Shown here: positions 27,721 to 36,795 of the stretch, one piece after another
How the letters are laid out: each line of letters begins with the position of its first letter
How positions within the stretch are numbered: position 1 is the first letter of the stretch
Assembly (NCBI GenBank): GCA_945874895.1
Contig: CAMCIC010000010.1
Location: 1 to 64,000, forward strand
Origin: Akkermansia muciniphila
GTDB taxonomy: Bacteria > Verrucomicrobiota > Verrucomicrobiia > Verrucomicrobiales > Akkermansiaceae
Reading direction: 5' to 3'
DNA: 64,000 nucleotides
Notes under the pieces: generated by a model
Told to the model about the DNA's origin: nothing
The model's database searches: none
What the model saw: only the letters and a program-made list of their open reading frames with translations
Program-made: the position numbers and the translations under genes

Positions 27721-28814
27721 ACAAATGTCTTTCGGATGGATTGTAGATCCGCCACCATGCGAATCAATATCAATGGGTCACGGGCTCGGAGATCGGTCAT
27801 GGCGCGTTCCACACGGTCCACTGGTAGCTCGGCACGTGACGCGATCACGTCGAACAATCTCTCATCCAGTCGGCCGTGCTTCATCTGCCATTGTTGACAA
27901 AGCTCCTGAACTTCCGTTCGCAAAGGCGCGAGCAACGAGGCACAGCGGTCCAAACGCCAATGAAAGTCTCCGATCATTTCAAGGTGGTGATCATACGCAC
28001 GGATTTGATCTTCCCTCAACGCGTTTTGCATGGGACCAAAGCGCGGCAGGTGAGTGAGCAACCAAGCGGCGATGAGAATTCCGAAGCCCACCACCACCAT
28101 CCGGCCTTTTTCCCAAACCAATGCCAAAAAGGAGATCCCTACTCCGCGAAGGAAGAGAATTTCACCATCATCACGGCAATCCAGCAAATCACCGATCAGA
28201 TCAATGTGCTGCTTTTGATCGATCCAACGATTCCGCATCATCGAGGCATCTACGATCCATGTCACCCTGCCATCGCCCATAGTCAAGCTGATCACCGGTT
28301 GATCACATTGATTCTCATCTTTCATGCTTACTTTTGATCGCATGTCCACTTGGTAGGATTCCCCCAAGAATTGAGCCTCCGTGTGGGATTTTTCCGCGTC
28401 CGACAACTTCAACTCTACGCCCATTCCCTTCGCCCACTCTACCAGCGCATCAGGGAGTTCTTGGGGACGCGACCAACTGGACCAATCGCTCTGTTGTAGC
28501 TCGAACCGATCCAGGAATACAACAGCATGTCCGCCTTTTTTCACCCATGCACCGATCTGTTCCAACTGAAGGTCTGTGGACAATGGATCAGCGGTGCAAA
28601 ATATCATCGAGCGATCCTCATCCAATACGGGCCATGTGGACTGAGTCACCACCGCCTTGCCTTGTTGTTTTTCGACGAAACGTTCCCATGCCAAAAAAGG
28701 ATTAGCACGGGCCTTGCCGAGGTAGCCAATTTCACGTTCCTTCTCGACCGTTTTTTCACACTGTGTCAGGAAAGCCAACAGGAACAGCAGACATGCATGG
28801 CGGAGTAGGATCAT
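27717..28814 (-). CDS. DUF4350-like lipoprotein or membrane protein
   Basis: 365 residues from the ATG at 28814, overlapping the previous stop codon. Lipoprotein-like N-terminus (MILLRHACLLFLLAFLTQC, Cys19). Residues 50-110 have the DUF4350 pattern of a glutamine-amidotransferase-like fold: LDEDRSMIFCTADPLSTDLQLEQIGAWVKKGGHAVVFLD. A transmembrane helix lies near 230-250 (MVVVGFGILIAAWLLTHLP), then a cytoplasmic helical tail of about 100 residues. DUF4350 proteins routinely sit between MoxR and DUF4129/SpoIIM genes. Biochemical function unknown. Confidence 0.72.
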   Translation of the reverse strand: MILLRHACLLFLLAFLTQCEKTVEKEREIGYLGKARANPFLAWERFVEKQQGKAVVTQSTWPVLDEDRSMIFCTADPLSTDLQLEQIGAWVKKGGHAVVFLDRFELQQSDWSSWSRPQELPDALVEWAKGMGVELKLSDAEKSHTEAQFLGESYQVDMRSKVSMKDENQCDQPVISLTMGDGRVTWIVDASMMRNRWIDQKQHIDLIGDLLDCRDDGEILFLRGVGISFLALVWEKGRMVVVGFGILIAAWLLTHLPRFGPMQNALREDQIRAYDHHLEMIGDFHWRLDRCASLLAPLRTEVQELCQQWQMKHGRLDERLFDVIASRAELPVDRVERAMTDLRARDPLILIRMVADLQSIRKTFV

Positions 28815-30238
28815 GACAAGCTCCTTTCCGCAAATGGCCATTGTCCGCACAACTCACTCCAATGATTCTGAGAAGGAAACATTTGGGCATAGGCACCTAA
28901 CAACCAAGCCTCAGTCAATGTCTGAAAATACGAACCATACGCATGCTGCAATTCGTGAACACGAACGAGACAATCGCCCTCCGTATCACACTCACGGATC
29001 CCCACTCCCGCCTGATGAATCCACCACGCCAGTGAACCCCTATACAAGAGACCAAGAGCACGAGTGCGGTCGCCCGATTTCCATAAGGCATCGGCAGTTG
29101 CAATGAGATCCACTGGGAGTGAGTCAGCAGATACCTCCATTCCCATGACGACGCGCGCTTTACCGATCGATACAACCTTCTGCGACAGGCGTGGTCTCAA
29201 CCAACGAGAATGATAGAACAACCATCCAGCGCCCGCGAGCAGCACGAGGACAAAGAGGGCGAGAATCATATAGCCCAAAACGTTGAGAAAGTAGGCTAAT
29301 CCCGGAATGGGCGAAGAAGGCAAAGAAGCACTTGTCGGAGTCACCCGATATTTCTCCTTATGAATGAGAAAGTCATCCTGCTTTTTGATATCCTCGATTG
29401 CCTCGCGGGAGGAAAGTCCGCCATCTACCCGCTCGGCACTGATCCGCAAGGTACTCATAAGCAAGATCAATCCAATCCATACAAAAAACGGCTGCCTCAA
29501 ACGGTTGGCCATCCTTTTGAATGCGAGTTCGATATCCCATCCCTCAGTCCAGGTGCGGCTATTTACATAAAGACCGAAGCCCGCGCCCGTAATCCATCCA
29601 TCCACCAGCGAGCATGCCAAAGTCACACATGCCAGCAACAACCATACAAATGAATGTTGCTCCCAGAGGAGTCCCGCGTCGATCATCGACCACCATCGAT
29701 CCTGAACGGACTCGGGAAAAAACAAAAGCCCTGTGAACAGAAGTGCGAGAGCCAACCATGCCGTGGCTACACACGAGGCAGCGGTCAGCAAAATCGCGAT
29801 CCCCTCACCCTTCCGTGCAATCATGCTCATGCGGATGCGATATTTTCCACCACGCAATCCTTCCAGTTCCTCGACGGCAGCGGATAGCGGTTTCCATGGC
29901 GAAAAACGTGCCAGAATCATCCGATAAAAAAATCGTCGCCACCAAGCGCGCGGCATTTCACGCCACAACGAAGACCACGTGGGCTGCTCGCCGAAAAGCC
30001 TGCGGCTCAACTGATGCAAAATCATTCGACAGCCAACCCACTTTGCCCAAAGCATCAACAACAGCCAGATCCATGGCCAATTCTGGAGCGGATAGATCAA
30101 AAGCCACACGGGAGCCAATGACAGCCACCACAATAACCAGCAGCGCCAGAAATCACGACGCACCAAGGCGAAGCCGGAATCCACGGCCTCCCAGTCCGTG
30201 CGCGGACGAATTTCCATCGTGACATCCTCCAACTTCAT
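28811..30238 (-). CDS. DUF4129-containing multi-span membrane protein
   Basis: 475 residues from the ATG at 30238, which overlaps the stop codon of the SpoIIM-like gene; earlier in-frame starts lie inside that gene. About seven hydrophobic segments: two near 28-62, several between 140 and 260, and one near 320-340. The cytoplasmic C-terminal domain (about 375-465) matches the DUF4129 pattern ALWKSGDRTRALGLLYRGSLAWW...EGDCLVRV. The position between SpoIIM-like and DUF4350-like genes agrees with the conserved operon. Confidence 0.7.
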   Translation of the reverse strand: MKLEDVTMEIRPRTDWEAVDSGFALVRRDFWRCWLLWWLSLAPVWLLIYPLQNWPWIWLLLMLWAKWVGCRMILHQLSRRLFGEQPTWSSLWREMPRAWWRRFFYRMILARFSPWKPLSAAVEELEGLRGGKYRIRMSMIARKGEGIAILLTAASCVATAWLALALLFTGLLFFPESVQDRWWSMIDAGLLWEQHSFVWLLLACVTLACSLVDGWITGAGFGLYVNSRTWTEGWDIELAFKRMANRLRQPFFVWIGLILLMSTLRISAERVDGGLSSREAIEDIKKQDDFLIHKEKYRVTPTSASLPSSPIPGLAYFLNVLGYMILALFVLVLLAGAGWLFYHSRWLRPRLSQKVVSIGKARVVMGMEVSADSLPVDLIATADALWKSGDRTRALGLLYRGSLAWWIHQAGVGIRECDTEGDCLVRVHELQHAYGSYFQTLTEAWLLGAYAQMFPSQNHWSELCGQWPFAERSLS

Positions 30239-31212
30239 GAATCGCCTTCCCTTTGACCGCGGCCCATTCCTAAAAAATAAACGGCATGCAACACCCAAAA
30301 CATGATGCCCACCGCATATTTCCATTCTGAGGGCAGATTTCTCGCCGACCAAAATCCCTCGATGACCGCTGCGATGGCAGTCATCAGAGCCCCACCAAAC
30401 AAGAGAGGCATCGCTCGCACCGTGGACTCGCGCAAGGATCGCGAACGCGGCAAACGTCCTGGCATGACCAATCCCAATCCCATACGCATACCGGCCATGC
30501 CCACCACGCACATGCCTAACAACTCGAAGGAACTATGACCACTCACAAAACTCCAGAACGATTCCGGATGACAGGCGTAATTCGCGTAACCTGCCGATGC
30601 TCCGATCATCACTCCATTGAAAACAATAAAAAAAACGGAGCCCAAACCAGCCAAAATACCGCCCGCAAACAATTGGAAATCGATCCCCACATTATTCTGA
30701 ATGTAATGAGCGAACATCAAAAAATTCGAACCAAACTCCTCTCTCAGGTGGCTGGTTTGCGCCGCGCCATCTCCCCCATACATTTTTTCCATCGAAACCA
30801 TTCCATCCTGACCCAATGCACTCTGCACCCAGACGAGATCCCAGTGCACCGACACCATCAGAGCAAAAAAAGGCAACCAAAACAGGGCATTGCAGAGCCA
30901 GAACAACCTCCACTCGCGACGAATGCACTGTGGAAACGTGGCTAACAGAAAAATTGCACATCGCTCTAACCCGGCTGAACGACCACGATAAAGTAGCTTG
31001 TAGCCACGGATGACACGCTCGTTGAGCGTCCTTACCATGCGATCACCATACATGCGATGTCGAGCGAGAGCCAGGTCTGCACAGGCTTGACGAAAAAGAC
31101 GAGGCAGTGATCGCACGTCCACATCGAGACGGCGCTTTTCCCATGCCTCCATCACAGTGTCCATTTCACACCAACGAGGACCATTCTTTTTTTCAAAACT
31201 CCCAGGTGTCAT
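30235..31212 (-). CDS. SpoIIM (DUF95)-family membrane protein
   Basis: 325 residues. The N-terminal cytoplasmic part is polar with helical RLFRQACADLALARHRMYGD (cut here to its start). It is followed by about five transmembrane segments. The family core is clear: YIQNNVGIDFQLFAGGI, FNGVMIGASAGYANYA, FWSFVSGHSSFELLGMC and the final IEGFWSA. In sporulators SpoIIM helps remodel the envelope; non-sporulating homologues such as this occur in MoxR operons. First gene of the run, and an RDD-family partner often seen in such operons is not found next to it here. Confidence 0.85.
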   Translation of the reverse strand: MTPGSFEKKNGPRWCEMDTVMEAWEKRRLDVDVRSLPRLFRQACADLALARHRMYGDRMVRTLNERVIRGYKLLYRGRSAGLERCAIFLLATFPQCIRREWRLFWLCNALFWLPFFALMVSVHWDLVWVQSALGQDGMVSMEKMYGGDGAAQTSHLREEFGSNFLMFAHYIQNNVGIDFQLFAGGILAGLGSVFFIVFNGVMIGASAGYANYACHPESFWSFVSGHSSFELLGMCVVGMAGMRMGLGLVMPGRLPRSRSLRESTVRAMPLLFGGALMTAIAAVIEGFWSARNLPSEWKYAVGIMFWVLHAVYFLGMGRGQREGDS

Positions 31213-31312
31213 GGCGTTGGATTACAAATTTTGCGAAGGCGTCAGAATTCCCTCAGAATCAAGAGCGGGAGTCGATAAAAAATGAAGTAAAAGCGTCAAT
31301 TCCACAGAAGAA

Positions 31313-32026
31313 TCAAAAAAAACGATGCATAGAAATCAACGAGACAGGAAGACTTTCAAGAGGGCCTCCGTGCTTGGGCAGCGTATGCAGGATATGAAGA
31401 TCCAACCACATCATCAAGCGAGCGGCAAATTCACGCCACCGCGTTTTACGACCACCGGAACCGCTGACATCCTTGGCATTAAATCCAATCGCCTCCATGC
31501 CATGGGCTTGGGCAATGCAGATCGCACGCTCGTTCTGGAACAACTGCGAAATCATCAAACAGCGCTGGACACCAAAAATCGTTTTCGCGCGAATCACGGA
31601 GTCCAAGGTTCTTAAACCTGCATAGTCACAGACGATTTTGTCGGATGGCACACCTCTCTCGATGAGGGCGCGTCGCATTTTCTTTGGTTCATTGTATTGC
31701 ACGCTTCGGTTATCACCCGATACGATAACGCAATGCAATTTTCCTGCTTTCCATAGGGCTGCCGTTGCCTCCATGCGGTAGGTGAAATAAAGATTCTCCC
31801 GATCCTGAAAGCGATCGTCACAACCAAACACCAAGCCGATGTGTTTGCCGGCGATACGATCCACATCCTGATAGGTTTTTCCGCGCGCACTGCGAACCAC
31901 GGAAAACTGGATCCAAGAGATCGCAGTGATTGAGAAAATCACCATAGGTATCAGAACTCTCGCAGCGGTCCATCCATACCATCGCAGAGGTTTCCTTCGA
32001 AGCCATGATGTAAAGCCGATGTTCAT
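31313..32026 (-). CDS. SanA/YdcF-like (DUF218) membrane protein
   Basis: 237 residues from the ATG at 32026, which overlaps the stop codon of the lipid kinase gene. A transmembrane anchor (about 20-42) is followed by a DUF218 domain: GLVFGCDDRF, YRMEATAALWKAGKLHCVIVSGDN, MRRALIERGVPSDKIVCDYAGLRTLDSVIRAK, and SQLFQNERAICIAQAHGMEAIGF. SanA of enteric bacteria supports envelope barrier function and vancomycin resistance at high temperature. The same role here is only an analogy. Co-transcribed with the lipid kinase. Confidence 0.82.
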   Translation of the reverse strand: MNIGFTSWLRRKPLRWYGWTAARVLIPMVIFSITAISWIQFSVVRSARGKTYQDVDRIAGKHIGLVFGCDDRFQDRENLYFTYRMEATAALWKAGKLHCVIVSGDNRSVQYNEPKKMRRALIERGVPSDKIVCDYAGLRTLDSVIRAKTIFGVQRCLMISQLFQNERAICIAQAHGMEAIGFNAKDVSGSGGRKTRWREFAARLMMWLDLHILHTLPKHGGPLESLPVSLISMHRFF

Positions 32027-32973
32027 TCGACACCTTGGATCTTTCTCGTCCATCCCCACAAGGACTTCATCGCCTCACCGAAACGACTCACCATGGGTTG
32101 CTCCGGAGCCAACACACGAAGTCTGCGCTCCATGGGACAGAAGTGAACCGAGCGATCCCGACCAAGCAATTCACCATCGACCTGGATCGGGAATTCCGTA
32201 TCGCAACACACCGTAAAGGAGGCGGCTTGCAGATGGATCACCGAGGCCGATAAATCCACGCCGCCACGCGCAAGGTTCGTCAGGGAATCGAGCACGAAAC
32301 GATATCCCGATTCCTTGAATACGAGGATATCGAGCATTTCGTCCTGATTGTCAGCCATTCGGAATAGTGGCAACTGACCTCCATACAAGGTGCCATTGCC
32401 CGCGAGCACGGCCACTCCCTCTTCCCGTCTCCCATCAACAGTGACCACCTCCATCAGAGGCGGTTTTTCCCCTAATACCTTCACCGCAGACAAAAGATAC
32501 GCTAAGGGACCTAACATTTTTTTGCTTTCCCATGTGGTTTCCTCGATCACCGATGCATCAAATCCAAGCCCAGCCATTTGCACGAAGGGTGAACCGTTCA
32601 CAGCGAACAGATCGATCTCACGGATGTAGCCTTGTTCAATGACCTCAAAAGCCTTGTCGAGATTGCCATAAGCAATGCCCAACTCACGAGCGAAGACGTT
32701 CATAGTTCCAGCGGGGATAACTCCAAGAGCTGTGACGGATCCCGCGAGGCCTTGCAGCACGGCATTGAGGGTACCATCCCCACCGGCAGCGACAACCACA
32801 GGTTCCCCCTCGGCCGCGAACTTCGCCGCTAAATCGCGAGCCTCCTCCACGGAACTGGTCGCATATAGGGCAAAACGCGTCGCACGATCCATAATGAATT
32901 TGGACGCACGTTGAGCACGTTGACTTCGCGCCTTGGGATTGAAAATCAGAGGGTATCGCGGCGGTTGCGTCAC
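32023..32973 (-). CDS. Diacylglycerol/lipid kinase (YegS/DagK family)
   Basis: 316 residues. The catalytic-domain motif AAGGDGTLNAVLQGL (about 61-75) binds ATP, and the N-terminal IFNPKARSQRAQ and GTMNVFARELGI segments are typical. The C-terminal half is the beta-rich NAD-kinase-like domain, with LAGNGTLYGGQL and ESGYRFVLDSL. Family members phosphorylate diacylglycerol or related lipids using a divalent cation. The exact lipid is not predictable. Overlaps the SanA-like gene by 4 bases. Confidence 0.88.
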   Translation of the reverse strand: MTQPPRYPLIFNPKARSQRAQRASKFIMDRATRFALYATSSVEEARDLAAKFAAEGEPVVVAAGGDGTLNAVLQGLAGSVTALGVIPAGTMNVFARELGIAYGNLDKAFEVIEQGYIREIDLFAVNGSPFVQMAGLGFDASVIEETTWESKKMLGPLAYLLSAVKVLGEKPPLMEVVTVDGRREEGVAVLAGNGTLYGGQLPLFRMADNQDEMLDILVFKESGYRFVLDSLTNLARGGVDLSASVIHLQAASFTVCCDTEFPIQVDGELLGRDRSVHFCPMERRLRVLAPEQPMVSRFGEAMKSLWGWTRKIQGVE

Positions 32974-33016
32974 GCTTGATCTTTAGCAAAATCAAAGCGC
33001 TTCTCCAATGCGAATT

Positions 33017-33292
33017 TCATTTCATTTGATTTCTCTCCTCGCGTATGGCTGCCAGCGCATCATAGAGAGCAAACAACATGACCACGATGGTATGGAACGC
33101 CACGCCCAGCCACCACAGGCTGAATCGGATAAGCGATCGCTCCAACCAATCATCGATTCCCCATAAACCGAGGGCAAACAACCCGAGCATGAGAAATGCG
33201 GCGGAACTCAGCCATTTGCGCCGCGTCTTTCGATCGTGCAATATCGCGCGGGAAATGCTGATAACGGTAGAGAGCCAGGAGGAGTGGGACAT
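33017..33292 (-). CDS. Small two-span membrane protein
   Basis: 91 residues of no family I recognise. Basic N-terminal helix (about 1-28, with DRKTRRK), then two hydrophobic helices (about 31-47 and 56-79, rich in Trp, Phe and Leu), and a short charged tail (IREERNQMK). It sits 6 bases downstream of the SDR gene and 43 bases upstream of the lipid kinase, all on the minus strand, so a shared transcript is likely. Confidence 0.6.
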   Translation of the reverse strand: MSHSSWLSTVISISRAILHDRKTRRKWLSSAAFLMLGLFALGLWGIDDWLERSLIRFSLWWLGVAFHTIVVMLFALYDALAAIREERNQMK

Positions 33293-33298
33293 AGAAGA

Positions 33299-34075
33299 TC
33301 AATGCATGCTGCGACCGCCATTGACGATCAGGGTTTGCCCCGTGATGAATCCGGATTGACTGCTCGCAAACCACGCCACAGCCCAGGCCACATCCATAGG
33401 GCTACCCCAGCGACTGAGCGGAACGGTTTTCAAATAATTGTCCTTGATGTCTTGAGGCACATCTTCGTGGCGTTCGACTGGAATCCATCCCGGTGCCACG
33501 CAATTGACTGTGATGCCATCCGCAGCAAGCTCCTTCGCCATCGAGCGGGACCATCCGACTTGAGCACCTTTTGCCGCCACGTAGGCTGAAAATTCCGGAG
33601 TCCCCTCGTGGAACACCTCACTGGTGATTTGCACGATGCGCCCCCAACCGCCTGCTTTCATCCTAGGCAAAAGACGCTGAGCCAGCAGGAACGGGCTTTT
33701 GACAAAGGCGTCATACATCGATTGATACTCAGACCAGTCGTAATCAGCAACCCATCTCATCGGCTGAAACGGGGTAGCATTGGTCACGAGAACATCGACA
33801 CCACCCCAATGTTTCTCAATCTCTTGCGCCATGCGCTGGATCTCGGACTGATCCATCACATCGCCCGCCACTAGCAATGCCTGCCCTCCTTCAGCGATGA
33901 TTTCATCAACGACAGCTTGCCCGAGAGGGATGTTGGAAAAACAATTCACCACCACCTTGGCACCGAGTCTTGAGAGCAAGAGAGCGATGGCTTTGCCGAG
34001 TCCACGGCTGCTGCCCGTCACCCATGCGACTTTTCCGTCCAAACGCAAACCCAGTTCTGTATGCATATCCTGCAT
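33299..34075 (-). CDS. Short-chain dehydrogenase/reductase (SDR)
   Basis: 258 residues, classical SDR length. The cofactor motif TGSSRGLG lies at about residues 20-27. The NAxP-like strand is LVTNATPF. Catalytic Ser (QITSEV) and the Tyr-x3-Lys pair (SAYVAAK) are in place, and the C-terminal GWIP and GQTLIVNGG segments are typical of FabG-like enzymes. It likely reduces a ketone or oxidises an alcohol with NAD(P). The substrate cannot be told. The start could also be MHTELGL, three codons later. Confidence 0.9.
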   Translation of the reverse strand: MQDMHTELGLRLDGKVAWVTGSSRGLGKAIALLLSRLGAKVVVNCFSNIPLGQAVVDEIIAEGGQALLVAGDVMDQSEIQRMAQEIEKHWGGVDVLVTNATPFQPMRWVADYDWSEYQSMYDAFVKSPFLLAQRLLPRMKAGGWGRIVQITSEVFHEGTPEFSAYVAAKGAQVGWSRSMAKELAADGITVNCVAPGWIPVERHEDVPQDIKDNYLKTVPLSRWGSPMDVAWAVAWFASSQSGFITGQTLIVNGGRSMH

Positions 34076-34197
34076 AGGTGATTCCTATGTGAAGAAGCAA
34101 GGAGCGTCAAGACAGGAGAACATTTCTCAGAAATGCAGCGCGCGATGCCATTTGATTGGAGCAAATCCATGTACAAAAAGGGCGTAGCCATCACATT

Positions 34198-34620
34198 TTA
34201 TGCCAAGCCCATCACCGAAACCACAATCTGACGGATATGGGCTGCGCGGCGGTGCTCGAAGAGGAATAGCCCTTGCCATGTCCCGAGTGCCATACGCCCG
34301 GCCATGATCGGGATCACCTCACTGGTGCGGGTCAATGCCATGCGGATGTGGCTAGGCATGTCATCAGAGCCCTCATAGGTGTGAGTGAACCATGGAGTTT
34401 GCTCAGGAACCAATCGTTCGAAAAATTCCTCTAGATCATGGCGGGCTTCAGGATCGGCATTCTCCATTACCACCAGACTCGCACTGGTATGACGAACCAT
34501 GATGGTGACTTGACCTTCGCGAATACCGCTGCGTGCTACAAGATCCGCAACCTGGGAGGTAATTTCGTATGTGCCTTTGCCGCGTGTAGCTACCTCAATG
34601 CAATGATTGTCGATTCTCAT
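34198..34620 (-). CDS. YjbQ family protein (UPF0047)
   Basis: 140 residues, matching the compact UPF0047 fold. Conserved sequence: TRGKGTYEITSQV, VRHTSASLVVMENADPEARHDLEEFFERLVPE, YEGSDDMPSHIRMALTRTSEVIPIMAGRMALGTWQGLFLFEHR (each only partly quoted as key blocks). Members show weak thiamine-phosphate synthase activity, hence the common name, but the physiological role is unsettled. The start codon overlaps the end of the quinone-reductase-like gene by 4 bases, indicating co-transcription. Confidence 0.9.
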   Translation of the reverse strand: MRIDNHCIEVATRGKGTYEITSQVADLVARSGIREGQVTIMVRHTSASLVVMENADPEARHDLEEFFERLVPEQTPWFTHTYEGSDDMPSHIRMALTRTSEVIPIMAGRMALGTWQGLFLFEHRRAAHIRQIVVSVMGLA

Positions 34621-35624
34621 ACTTCGTGATTAACGCTTAGTACGATTTTTCCCATGCATCTTCCCGACTCTAAACATGCATGAGCTTCACGCAGAGTTTG
34701 CTCACTCATGTCGCCGAGATGAGTGGTCATGGTGTGTCGCAGAATGCCAGCATCAAACCACTCCGACGCCTGCTTCAAAATTTCCCCCTGCCGTGCCCTA
34801 TCGGGCGTTTGGAACTTAGCACGGGCAAACATGAATTCCCAGATGATCGATACGCATTTGGCTTTGAGAGGATCGCCGATCCGCAAAGCCACTTTGGGCT
34901 CCACAATCAAAAACAACTCACCAAAGGGTGCAATCAACTCAACCATCGTATCCCAGTAGCCATCGGTATCCACAAAGTTGGCTATGGCATCGACCTGAGA
35001 AAAACCTAGGTCGCGGCATTGGGCGATGATGTCGCCGCGATGATCGATGACGGCGTCTGAACCGAGACCCAAGCACCATTGCCTCGTTTCTGGTCGGGAG
35101 GCGGTCGCGATGACATGGCAACCGCTCTGTTTCGCAAGTTGTATAGCGATCGACCCCACACCGCCCGCAGCTCCCAGGATGAGTAGGCTTTTACCCTCAC
35201 GCAGATTCATGCGTTCGAAACCTTCCCATGCAGTGAGAGTTGTCAAAGGCATGGCCGCTGCTTCTTCGAAACTCAAACGCTGCGGCTTGTGGGCGATCAA
35301 TCGAGCATCAACGGATTGATACGCGGCATTACAGCCTGGGCGCGTGATGTCGCCCGCATAATACACAGCATCTCCCACGCGAAAACCCGAGACCTCGGAA
35401 CCCATCGCAACGATTTCTCCGCTAGCATCCCAACCGAGTATGCGGGGAGTATCGAGTCTCGAGTTTTGCATGCGACGCACCTTGGTATCGACTGGATTCA
35501 CTGCCACTGCATGGATTTTCACCAATACATCCGTAGGGAGTATAGTCGGAGTAGCACAGTCAAACAAAAAGAAGCAATCCTCACGATCGGTGGGGACGGA
35601 ATCAACAATACCAAAGGCTTTCAT
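34617..35624 (-). CDS. Zinc-type alcohol dehydrogenase-like / quinone reductase (MDR family)
   Basis: 335 residues from the ATG at 35624 (MKAFGIVDS); a start five codons earlier is possible. MDR fold: the catalytic domain begins DVLVKIHAVAVNPVDTKVRR, and the Rossmann part has LLILGAAGGVGSIAIQLAKQ (AxxGGVG cofactor motif). The structural and catalytic zinc cysteines of true alcohol dehydrogenases are missing, which puts it with the zinc-independent NADPH:quinone reductases. Divergent from the hydrolase gene, with about 150 bp between starts. Confidence 0.87.
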   Translation of the reverse strand: MKAFGIVDSVPTDREDCFFLFDCATPTILPTDVLVKIHAVAVNPVDTKVRRMQNSRLDTPRILGWDASGEIVAMGSEVSGFRVGDAVYYAGDITRPGCNAAYQSVDARLIAHKPQRLSFEEAAAMPLTTLTAWEGFERMNLREGKSLLILGAAGGVGSIAIQLAKQSGCHVIATASRPETRQWCLGLGSDAVIDHRGDIIAQCRDLGFSQVDAIANFVDTDGYWDTMVELIAPFGELFLIVEPKVALRIGDPLKAKCVSIIWEFMFARAKFQTPDRARQGEILKQASEWFDAGILRHTMTTHLGDMSEQTLREAHACLESGRCMGKIVLSVNHEV

Positions 35625-35772
35625 ACGTGCGCCCATCATTCACACGGTGACTCGGCGAGCAACCGCTAATTTCCATGACTCATCGAAGAACAAATCGACA
35701 CGATCCAGCATTGCCAGTGGCGTCAATTCTGATAGTGTGGAAGTTGTGACTCGCCACAGCACAGCTCATGCA

Positions 35773-36795
35773 ATGTTACCCAGAATCTCGGGCGTGTTGA
35801 TGTGCGTGATTGCAATGGCTCTCGTTTCCTGCGCAACGGACAAAGGATACACGTTGGTAAGCCATCACTATGAGAAAGTACGATTGGGCGAAAAAACATT
35901 TACCACCAGTGACCTGCAGACCTTTTCCTATCGGAAATTCCTGTCGCAAGATCCCAAGCACCCCACACCAAAAACGGTAGTCATCGCTCTGCACGGTTTT
36001 TGCGGAGCCTCGATTGATTACGAAAACCTAGGCAACTGGCTGGTGAAAAAGCAGCCTAGCGTTGCCCTTTATGCTTACGAAATCCGCGGCCAAGGCCTGG
36101 ACCCCGTGATGGAACGCCGTGGCGACATCGATTCCCCTGAAAACTGGTTTCGAGATCTCAACACTTTTACCTCGCTGATTCGGCGAGAGCATCCCCGAGC
36201 AGCCATTGTCTGGCAGGGGGAGAGCATGGGGGCTCTGATCTTGGCAAATGCCTACCGCAATGAAGTCGCTCAGGGTCGCCGACCTGGGTGTGACGCGATC
36301 GTCATCACTTCTCCTGTTGTAGGAATCAGGCGTGACTTCCCCGTATGGAAAACACAATCCATGCGATTGGCAGCCCGAATTTTCCCAGCAGCGAGACTCT
36401 CGCTCGAGACACTGTCAGGAGGACAAAAAGTCCAGATGACCGCCACTTCGACCCACAAAGAACAGTCGGAAACGAATGCTTGGCACATTGATCGCCACAC
36501 CTTGAGATTGCTTCTGAGCCTGAGCGATCTCATTGAACAAATGAACTCGAGCGCAACCACCTTCCGTGTTCCGACACTCATCGTTCACGGGGGCAAGGAT
36601 TATTTCTCCGACAGCAATGACGTGATCTCTTTTTATCAACATCTTGCAAAAGCACCGGAGAAAAAGAGACTCTACTACCCGCACGCCCATCATCTGTTGA
36701 TGTATGACAAACAGAAAAACCTTGTTATTGAAGACATAGGGTCGTGGCTGGGGGATCTTCCGCCGCTACGCAAAACTGCGAGAAATCACAAATAA
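35773..36795 (+). CDS. Alpha/beta hydrolase lipoprotein (monoacylglycerol-lipase-like)
   Basis: 340 residues from the ATG at 35773, chosen because it gives a lipoprotein signal (MLPRISGVLMCVIAMALVSC, Cys20). A longer frame from 35440 would overlap the divergent gene and carries no homologous sequence. The serine hydrolase 22/lysophospholipase pattern is evident: VVIALHGFCGASIDY (oxyanion region), the nucleophile elbow WQGESMGAL, the late Asp in LIVHGGKDYF and the final His in PHAHHLLM. Probably an envelope-anchored esterase or lipase. Its end overlaps the convergent M42 peptidase gene by 10 bases. Confidence 0.82.
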   Translation: MLPRISGVLMCVIAMALVSCATDKGYTLVSHHYEKVRLGEKTFTTSDLQTFSYRKFLSQDPKHPTPKTVVIALHGFCGASIDYENLGNWLVKKQPSVALYAYEIRGQGLDPVMERRGDIDSPENWFRDLNTFTSLIRREHPRAAIVWQGESMGALILANAYRNEVAQGRRPGCDAIVITSPVVGIRRDFPVWKTQSMRLAARIFPAARLSLETLSGGQKVQMTATSTHKEQSETNAWHIDRHTLRLLLSLSDLIEQMNSSATTFRVPTLIVHGGKDYFSDSNDVISFYQHLAKAPEKKRLYYPHAHHLLMYDKQKNLVIEDIGSWLGDLPPLRKTARNHK

